The notes under the pieces are model-generated. The model ran no database searches, was not told the DNA's origin, and worked only from the letters and a program-made list of their open reading frames with translations. Both the position numbers and the translations under genes were made by a program. Shown here in pieces: positions 56,405 through 64,000 of a stretch of DNA of 64,000 nt (positions within the stretch are counted from its first letter, which is position 1; each line of letters opens with the position of its first letter). The DNA comes from Chamaelirium japonicum (lineage: Eukaryota > Streptophyta > Magnoliopsida > Liliales > Melanthiaceae): NCBI GenBank assembly GCA_947650365.1, contig OX393557.1:54660972-54724971 (forward strand), in the 5' to 3' direction.

Positions 56405-59400
56405 TTATGGGCTTAATCCCATCCCCCTCGACGATTCTAAGACCACTGTCCTAGAAAGGCCCTTAGTTAGATGATCCGCTAAATTCTTTTCGGATCTAAC
56501 AAAGTCTAGGGCAATTATTTGATTTTTCATTTTATATCTGAGAGATCTATGTCTCACTTTCATATGTCGATTTATTTTTACATCAGCATTCTCTTGATTA
56601 CATTTATCAATAGCTGATCGACAATCACAATGGATAGATATAGCCGGTAAAGGCTTTTCTATCAATGGGATCTCATATAGGAGATCTCGAAGCCATTCTG
56701 CTTCTGTGCTAGTGGTATCTAGCGCTATCATTTCCGATTCCATGGTACTCCTAGCTATAACGGTCTGTTTGGTGGATTTCCAAGATATGGCTCCACCTCC
56801 TAGTAAGAATACAAACCCGGTTGTTGACTTAATATCTATCGAGTCACTAATCCAGTTGGCATCAGAGTATCCCTCTAATACAGCTGGATATCCACTATAG
56901 TGGAGACCGTATGATATGGTTCCCTTAAGGTATCTAAAGACTCTTTCTAACGCATTCCAATGGGACAAATTCGGGTTAGACGTATAACGACTAAGTCTAT
57001 TTACCGCGTAAGCGATATCGGGTCGAGTATAGTTTGCTAGAAAACCTAGCGATCCTATGATCTGAGCATACTCGCTCTGTAGTCTAGGAAGTCCAGTATT
57101 CTTTGTCAGATGGGTATTTGGATCATATGGTGTAGATACCGGTTGACAATCGGGATCGTAAAATTTCCTAAGAATTTTTTCTATATAGTGGGATTGGGAT
57201 AACACTAAACCATTGTCCTTTCTAATGATCTTAGTGTTCAAAATAACGTCGGCTTGTCCTAGATCTTTCATGTCGAAGTTTTGGGACAAAAAATGTTTGA
57301 TATCATTTATGATTTGTATGTTTGAACCGAATATTAAAATATCGTCAACATACAAACATAAGATGACAACATTATTATCATCTACTTTATGGTATACACA
57401 TTCATCCGTTGAATTGATATCAAATCCATAGGATAAGATAACTTCATCGAATTTCTTGTGCCATTGTTTTGGGGCTTGTTTAAGTCCATAGAGGGATCGA
57501 ATTAACTTACACACCTTTCCCTCTTGTCCAGGTGCAGTGAATCCCTCGGGTTGGTCCATGTATATTTCCTCATTAAGGTCGCCATTCAAGAAAGCAGTCT
57601 TAACATCCATTTGATGTATGACTAGCTTATAGATTGAAGCTAAGGCGATGAGGATCCTAATCGTGGTTATCCTAGCGACAGGTGAGTAGACATCAAAGTA
57701 ATCTACTCCAGGTTTTTGGGTAAAGCCCTTGGCTACAAGTCGTGCCTTAAATTTATCTATGGTACCGTCGGGTCTAAGCTTTTTCTTAAACACCCATTTA
57801 CATCCTATGGTTTTACAACCAGGAGGTAAATTGGTGAGTTCCCAGGTATGGTTTTGAAGTATGGATTGGATCTCGTTATCTATGGCTTCTTTCCAAAAGG
57901 GTGAGTCTATGGACTTCATTGCATCTGTATAGGTGGAGGGAGAGTTCTCCACCAGAAGTGCATAGAAGTCATCAAAGACTTTCTCTACACGGGCACGTTT
58001 ACTCTTCCTAGGTTCGGTTTGGGTTACCGGTTCAGTCTGGTCTTCAGGTTCTAATTGGACTTCAGGTTCGATATTAGTAACCTGATTAGAACTGGAGGCC
58101 TGGTTACTAGTATTAATCCTAGTGTTGATCCTAGTCTTATAAGGGAAGATATTTTCGAAGTATGAGGCATCTCTAGCTTCGATTATGGTGTTATTGGCTA
58201 TTTCGCTTATTTCAGAGTTAAACACTAAAAAACGATTAGCGTTACTATCTGAAGCGTAGCCAATAAAGATGGCATCTACAGTCTTAGGTCCTATCTTCTT
58301 CCTTTTGTTATCGGGGATTTTTACCTTAGCTAGGCACCCCCACACTTTTAAATATTCTAAGTTAGGTTTTCTATGTTTCCATACTTCGTATGGGGTCAAG
58401 TCATTGTGTTTGAAAGGAATACGGTTAAGGATAAAACATGCCGTCATTAGGGCTTCCCCCCACAAGTTCTCTAGCGCTCCAGAGCTTAGTAACATGGAAT
58501 TGACCATGTTCATTAGGGTTCTGTTTTTCCTCTCTGCTACACCGTTGGATTGGGGAGTGTAAGGAGCTGTGACTTCATGGAGTATTCCATAGTCATCACA
58601 GTACTCACTTAACTCATTTGAGATGTACTCCCCTCCTCGGTCTGACCTAAGGATCTTAATGGTTTCGTCTAATTGGTTCTCAACCAGAGCTCTGTAAATT
58701 TTAAATTTACTGAGTACTTCATCCTTAGTTTTAATAAGGTATAGGTGGCAATATTTTGAAGCGTCATCTATGAACGTTACAAAATATCTATTGCCACCTC
58801 TCGAGGTTCTCCCAGAATCACAGACATCGCTGTGAATTAATTCAAGTATATGGGAGTCTCGATCGATGGTTTTAAAAGATTTCTTAGATTGTTTGGCTTC
58901 TACACATATCTCGCACTTATCGAGATTCCTAGTATCGGATTTAGGGATAATGTTTAAGGTCATGAGTTTCTTAATAGAATTATAGTTCACATGACCTAGT
59001 CTTTGGTGCCAAGTGACCGAAGACTCAACATTCAGAATTGTAGAAGAAGGATTATAAACATTCAATTTAAATAATCCATCACACAGAAATCCTTTTCCAA
59101 TAAAATTTGTTCCTTTAGTTATTACAACTTTATTGGACTCGAATACAAGCTTATACCCATGTTGTACTAACAAGGACCCACTAATAAGATTTCTCCTAAT
59201 CTCCGGAACGTGATGGACTCCGCGCAGGGTCAGGGTCTTCTCCGACGTCAGCTTCAGGTCGATCCGTCCTATCCCTAGCACACGAGCCTCAGCATTGTTC
59301 CCCATGCTTACAGCTCCTCCACTTGAGACCTGATAGGTGGAAAACAAAGATTGATCAGAGCAAACATGGATGTTAGCTCCTGTGTCAATCCACCAATCAA

Positions 59401-60547
59401 ATGCTTGAAAGGTCATGTTAACTTCAGGGGTGAAGAGAACAGACCTGAAAGCGGTCCCAGAAGAGCCAGCTCCAGAGGTCACCATGTTGACTTGGGAGCC
59501 GGGTGGCATTTGACCATTCCTTCTTGGATTTGGAGGTGGTGCTGTCTTCTTGTAGAAGCATTGGTTGGCCATGTGATTGGTCCGACCGCAGACATAGCAG
59601 CATCGCACTCCTTCCTTCTTTTGGTCCTTGGGATGGTTTGGATTATGGTTACTATGGTAGGGCTTCTTGGTATAGGGTTTAGGCTTAGGGTGGAAGGGTT
59701 TCTTTTGGAACTTATGTCTAGGTTTTTGGAATGGCTTGGATGGTTGACTCTCTATGATGTTGACCTTAGGTTTGGATTCAGAAGATCCCTTTTCCCTGAG
59801 CCTATGTTGCTCCTCAATTCTAATAGAGTTTAGAACTTGAGTTAGGGTTAGATCACCTTGGGTATGACTTAAGTGCTTAGAGAACTCAGACCAAGAAGCA
59901 GGTAGTTTATCTATAAGACAGGCTATTTGGAAGGTTTCATCAAGGGTGGAACCATTAGTCTTCAGATGTTGGACTAGGTTCTCAAACTCATGAATCTGAT
60001 CATTCATGGGTTTGGAGTCAACCATTTTGAAGCTGTTGAAGTCAGACGCTTTGAAGCGTTTTACTCCAGCATCATCTAGGCCATACTTACGCTCTAGGGT
60101 ATCCCATAGGTCCTTAGGATTTTGAATGGTATAGTAGATATCATATAGCCTATCAGATAAGGCTCCTAGGATCCTATGAAGGCCATGGTAGTTGATTTCT
60201 TCTGGGGTCCTAGTGGGAATGCCAGAAGTTGGTTCAGTTTCAGGTTGAGAAGTGGAGGCTCGGGTACGACGAGTTTGGCTAGACCCATTGGATACTCCTG
60301 GTGCGGTTTCACCTATGGCTGACAATAACCCAAGTGTGGTTAGCCAGAATCGCATCTGGTTTTGCCACCTCTTGAAGTTAGACCCGTCAAACTTCTCGGG
60401 TTTGGCACTAAGGGTTTCACGGTTTGGTGATGTCATTTCGGACCAAAGTAAGGAGTTGAAATCTGATAATTGAAAAAATAAGAGTTTTGTCAATTTTAAA
60501 GCAAACTGTATAGATTTGACTTTCAGAAGTCCAAATGAAACTTCCAA
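56405..60547 (-). CDS. C3 gag-pol polyprotein
   Basis: One continuous frame of 1380 codons; the likely start is the Met at residue 38 ([10 protein letters not shown]). Order: gag (about 40-260), CCHC zinc knuckle [15 protein letters not shown] (317-331), aspartic protease [13 protein letters not shown] (385-397), GAG-pre-integrase (about 510-560), integrase core (about 570-690), reverse transcriptase (about 915-1150, with [12 protein letters not shown]) and RNase H (about 1240-1370). This order, protease-integrase-RT-RNase H, defines Ty1/copia. Length is normal for the family. The element is part of the virus-like LTR class and is described only as it stands. Confidence 0.95.
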   Translation of the reverse strand: MEVSFGLLKVKSIQFALKLTKLLFFQLSDFNSLLWSEMTSPNRETLSAKPEKFDGSNFKRWQNQMRFWLTTLGLLSAIGETAPGVSNGSSQTRRTRASTSQPETEPTSGIPTRTPEEINYHGLHRILGALSDRLYDIYYTIQNPKDLWDTLERKYGLDDAGVKRFKASDFNSFKMVDSKPMNDQIHEFENLVQHLKTNGSTLDETFQIACLIDKLPASWSEFSKHLSHTQGDLTLTQVLNSIRIEEQHRLREKGSSESKPKVNIIESQPSKPFQKPRHKFQKKPFHPKPKPYTKKPYHSNHNPNHPKDQKKEGVRCCYVCGRTNHMANQCFYKKTAPPPNPRRNGQMPPGSQVNMVTSGAGSSGTAFRSVLFTPEVNMTFQAFDWWIDTGANIHVCSDQSLFSTYQVSSGGAVSMGNNAEARVLGIGRIDLKLTSEKTLTLRGVHHVPEIRRNLISGSLLVQHGYKLVFESNKVVITKGTNFIGKGFLCDGLFKLNVYNPSSTILNVESSVTWHQRLGHVNYNSIKKLMTLNIIPKSDTRNLDKCEICVEAKQSKKSFKTIDRDSHILELIHSDVCDSGRTSRGGNRYFVTFIDDASKYCHLYLIKTKDEVLSKFKIYRALVENQLDETIKILRSDRGGEYISNELSEYCDDYGILHEVTAPYTPQSNGVAERKNRTLMNMVNSMLLSSGALENLWGEALMTACFILNRIPFKHNDLTPYEVWKHRKPNLEYLKVWGCLAKVKIPDNKRKKIGPKTVDAIFIGYASDSNANRFLVFNSEISEIANNTIIEARDASYFENIFPYKTRINTRINTSNQASSSNQVTNIEPEVQLEPEDQTEPVTQTEPRKSKRARVEKVFDDFYALLVENSPSTYTDAMKSIDSPFWKEAIDNEIQSILQNHTWELTNLPPGCKTIGCKWVFKKKLRPDGTIDKFKARLVAKGFTQKPGVDYFDVYSPVARITTIRILIALASIYKLVIHQMDVKTAFLNGDLNEEIYMDQPEGFTAPGQEGKVCKLIRSLYGLKQAPKQWHKKFDEVILSYGFDINSTDECVYHKVDDNNVVILCLYVDDILIFGSNIQIINDIKHFLSQNFDMKDLGQADVILNTKIIRKDNGLVLSQSHYIEKILRKFYDPDCQPVSTPYDPNTHLTKNTGLPRLQSEYAQIIGSLGFLANYTRPDIAYAVNRLSRYTSNPNLSHWNALERVFRYLKGTISYGLHYSGYPAVLEGYSDANWISDSIDIKSTTGFVFLLGGGAISWKSTKQTVIARSTMESEMIALDTTSTEAEWLRDLLYEIPLIEKPLPAISIHCDCRSAIDKCNQENADVKINRHMKVRHRSLRYKMKNQIIALDFVRSEKNLADHLTKGLSRTVVLESSRGMGLSP

Positions 60548-60880
60548 ATCCTAACGGCCAGATGGGCTCCAGGTAGGAGGTGGAGCACTAGGCTCGCTTA
60601 AATACCAAGCTACCTTGGGCAATTTAATGCCGGTTTGACAAGCCTTTCTAGACACCGTAGGCAGTGGAATATTCCAATGACGACTTTTAGTCTTTTCTAT
60701 AATCTATGCTTCTAATTAACCTTGTAAATAATAATTTTGCAACTAGTAACTAGTAGCAACTAATAGATAGCACGGAATAATATCTAATAGATGATCACGT
60801 AGGCTAACAGATGATTAGTGAGCACGTTACAAATAAAATAACTTATGAACGATTAAGTTATAACAATAAGTTTCTTGGAT
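60548..60880 (-). mobile_element. C3 leader; no gene seen
   Basis: Non-coding stretch between the 5' LTR and the polyprotein frame on the minus strand, AT-rich, with repeated AACTAGTARC and AATAGATARC words near 60740-60800. Confidence 0.7.
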
Positions 60881-61067
60881 TGTTGGAAATATGACCGTTC
60901 TATACTAACAAATTTAGGAATTAATCAAATTCTTAAGATTAAAAATTGATTAGCAAATATTATTTTAGCAAACAAGGACAAATCACAAAATTCTTTTAGA
61001 AATGGTTTGCCAAGGCAGAGCGGGTTCTATGGAACCGTCATTCACCTTGCCGAACTTTTCTAAAAGT

Positions 61068-61118
<51 letters not shown>

Positions 61119-61858
61119 CTAAATATTATTTATCGCTATTTAGGTTTTGAATTAGATGCAAATTGTTTTTATGGATTAAATAATAGCAAAGAAATGAAGT
61201 TAGAAATTCTGGCCTGATAGTCGAAGCACGCTAGGCGTTGTCCCAAGAAACTTATTGCCCCCCCTCGTGCGGGTCTCGTGGCAATGGTTCTCGGAGATAC
61301 GACGACCCCGGTCAGGCGACCTCCTTTTCGTCGGCACGGCTCCAAGAAGGCTTTGCGAACCTCGATTGACTTACAGGAACCCAGCGACACTAAAGAAAAT
61401 CGATAGAAAGAATCCCTCCGAAAAAGAAGAAGCGGAATCGCAACACTTCTTTTTGACCAAAATATGAGAAAGAAATTGCACAGAGTTTTTAGAGTGGAAG
61501 ATGATATTTTTTCTATGTCAAAGCATTGGTCTCAAGTGGCTTTTATAGGCTTTTCCCAAGGTTTTACCGTTGGGCAGCCATAAGTGGCCATCAAGCCGTT
61601 GGATAGCCATAAGTGACCATCAAGCCGTTGAGCATTTGATGCATGGGTTACCGTTTGAGCTCATGTGACCGTTGGATTAAAATCCAACGTATTCTCAAAG
61701 GCCGGATGTTACCGTTTGGGCCCATGTGACCGTTTGATAACATCAAAAGCCTTGATGTTACCAACGGTCAAAAGGGAAAAGGTAGTGGACAGCTGTACTG
61801 CAGAGCAGTACTGTGGACAGCTCATAACATTTACTGTTTTTAAAACATTTCACCAACA
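60881..61858 (-). mobile_element. 5' LTR of C3
   Basis: 978 bp, nearly identical to 54904-55863; the (AT)n run is about 18 bp longer. Confidence 0.95.
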
Positions 61859-62001
61859 GATACGAGATCAACTACGGCGGCGCAACGCCAGTCACAATGT
61901 ACAACGACGATAGCTGCGCCACCCCAACCTTCACATTCACCTCAAGTAATGCCTACTGCGGTCAGTATGGCTGGAAGTCTGCCAAGATCGGACAGTGCTA
62001 A

Positions 62002-62441
<440 letters not shown>

Positions 62442-63566
62442 GGGAAATTTTATTCATACCCCATAAATCTGTAATTAGCCCCCATTTCCAACAAACTTGA
62501 ACACACCCAATTTTTTTTTTCATACCCCATTCCTATCCCAAAAATACCCTTCCCCCTTACACCCCACCTTTAATACACCCCAGTTAAATGGCCCGCCCCA
62601 ACTTGATTATATCCCAATTAAACACATACCCCTTTAAATATACCCCAATTATATGCACTCTTGAATACACCCTACTCTTAAATAAACCCCATGCAGTTGG
62701 CTGATACTTGAAGGCACAAGTAGAGCTGCAACTTGGGCGGGCCAACCTGAACCCAATCCGAGTCCAACCCGAACCCAACCCCGAATTTGGGCGGGCTAAT
62801 CCGAGCCCAACCTAAATTATTTCTCCTCGACCCGACTGGACCCGACACGAAATTAGCTGGTCTGGGACCAGGCTAAACGGGTTCGGGTCGACACGATAGA
62901 CCCTTTTAATAAACGGGTCAGGTCCGGGTTTAGGGTCTGGACACGGTAGACCCGGGAAGACCCGTTTAGTATTCAACGAGTCATGTCGGGTCGGGTCGGG
63001 TCGGGTCGGCCAGCAATTCAATACTATAATATATAATACGAGTGGGTCTTTCGGGTCAGGTCGGGTCAAGTCGGATTGGGTCGGATCGAGTCAACTGAAT
63101 AGATCCGGGTGGTAAACAGGTCTAACCGGGTCTTATCGTGTACCTATTTATTAGCGAGTCGGGTACGGGTTTAGGATCTAGACACGATTAGTTAAACGGG
63201 TCGGGTCCGGGTCTAGGGGTTTTGGACACGACACGAAACTAGGCACGACACGAACCCGACACGACATGACTCATTGTCACCCCTAGCTGCAACTTGGGCG
63301 GGCCAACTCGAACCCAACCCGACTTTGGGCAGGTTAACCCGAACCCACCCCGCACAACCCGGCCAACCCAATGGGTTGGGCTTGGGCTAAGTTTAAACAA
63401 ACATTGGATTGGGTTGGGGGTACAAAAGACGCTGAGCAAGGGCTTTGGCGTTTGGGGTAAAAAAAAAGGGCATTGTTGGTATTAAAGGATTGTTGAGTAA
63501 GTTATTGAGAAACGCTAGGGATACGGGGGCTAATTACAGATTTTTGGGGTATGACTAAAATTTCCC
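62442..63566. mobile_element. TIR element (1.1 kb) with 8-bp target duplication
   Basis: The ends GGGAAATTTTATTCATACC and its mirror GGTATGACTAAAATTTCCC continue as an inverted repeat of about 43 bp through GGGGGCTAATTACAGATTT. AAATTTTA flanks both sides (62434-62441 and 63567-63574). The interior is non-coding. It contains an inner block of CGGGTCGGGTC/GACACGACACG repeats (about 62800-63285) ending in a hAT-like TGTCACCCCTAG terminus, probably a nested element. An 8-bp duplication points to hAT or a related superfamily. Confidence 0.8.
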
Positions 63567-63582
63567 AAATTTTATCCATACC

Positions 63583-64000
63583 AAATTTTATTCATACCCC
63601 AAAAATCTGTAATTAGCCCCCTTTCCAATAAACTTGAACACACCCCATTTTTTTTTTTCATACCCCATTGCTGTCCCAAAAATACCCTTACCCCTTTCAC
63701 CCCACCATGAATACACCCCAGTTAAATGACCCGCCCCAACTTGATTATACCCCAATCAAACACATACCCCCTTATATATATCCCAATTATATACACTCTT
63801 GAATACTCCCCTCTTAAATAAACCCCATGCCGTTGGCTGGTACTTAAAGGCAAAGGTAGGGCTGCAACTTGGGTGGGCTAACCTGGACCCAACCCGAATT
63901 TGGGCGGATTAACCCGAACCCACCCTGTACAACCCGATCAACCCGGCCAATCCGACGGGTTGGGCTTTATTTAAGAAGCTCAAACGAACCTTGGGTTGGG
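63583..64000. mobile_element. Second copy of the same TIR element, cut by window end
   Basis: AAATTTTATTCATACCCC onward matches 62446-62780 with modest divergence, including CCATGCCGTTGGCTGGTAC and GGGCTGCAACTTGGGTGGG. It continues past the window without the inner hAT-like block at the point seen. Confidence 0.8.

Larger units (their letters stand above)
54904..61858 (-). mobile_element. Ty1/copia element C3, young, looks whole
   Basis: 6955 bp on the minus strand: 5' LTR 61858-60881, leader, a single long polyprotein frame (60547-56405), purine tract ATGTGGGGGAT (55874-55864) and 3' LTR 55863-54904. Target duplication GATAC is at 54899-54903 and 61859-61863. The LTRs differ by about three single bases plus the length of an (AT)n run in about 960 bp, so the insertion is probably a few hundred thousand years old or less at usual plant rates. 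No initiator-Met primer site was recognised next to the 5' LTR. Lineage perhaps Tork/TAR-like; not certain. Confidence 0.95.
54727..62001 (+). pseudogene. MiAMP1-like gene 2, split by copia element C3
   Basis: The first 177 bp (54727-54903) encode a signal peptide like that of gene 1 and the start of the mature part (YWWSTTGGCPGTS). The remaining part (61864-62001) encodes the C-terminal half, including TMYNDDSCATP and the GQYGWKSAKIGQC end, with a stop at 62001. Between them lies C3, with GATAC duplicated at the break. Both halves keep an open frame, and this copy has the standard six cysteines. As it stands the gene cannot give a normal protein. It differs from gene 1 at roughly a tenth of sampled sites. 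Confidence 0.88.

Overview
The window is a gene-poor, repeat-dense piece of a flowering-plant nuclear genome. The evidence is a MiAMP1-type antimicrobial protein gene, Cassandra TRIM elements carrying a 5S rRNA-derived domain, Ty1/copia elements with initiator-Met primer sites, Tat-type Ty3/gypsy elements with an antisense gene, a tRNA-derived SINE and many MITEs. Nothing prokaryotic or organellar is visible. The species cannot be named from the sequence; a non-grass angiosperm is only a guess.

Layout. 1-1612 is a copia LTR lying in a Cassandra remnant (1613-1967), next to the 3' part of a Tat-type gypsy element (1968-5313) that holds a large GATCGGTC-rich tandem array. 5.3-11.7 kb is a patchwork of degenerate repeats, MITEs, a LINE scrap and relics of the upstream region of the MiAMP1-like gene. 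12125-25495 is a long, broken Tat-type gypsy element (G1) inserted in an older copia LTR, with a Cassandra inside it. 26262-26600 is the one intact host gene seen, a small secreted MiAMP1-like protein. 26980-28115 holds a TIR element with a SINE inside. 28116-43757 is an old copia element (C2) with a second copia element (C1, 33028-42005) nested in it. 43758-47083 holds a three-copy dispersed repeat, a complete TRIM and unassigned sequence. 47084-47570 is an upstream-only copy of the MiAMP1-like locus.

At 47570/47571 the sequence jumps to a second copy of the G1 3' half (G2, to 53812), followed by a second MiAMP1-like gene (from 54727). The coding region of that gene is split by a very young, whole-looking copia element (C3, 54904-61858). 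62002-64000 holds long CT runs and two copies of a TIR element.

The main story is therefore one small defence-gene locus duplicated with its surrounding retroelements (a unit of about 28.8 kb), then reshaped by later insertions. Several insertions are supported by target-site duplications and by empty sites elsewhere in the window. I found no convincing new protein system. The most unusual content is the split defence gene, the datable duplication, and the GACCGATCGGTC tandem-repeat vocabulary shared by several elements. All similarity statements are by eye; no database search was run.
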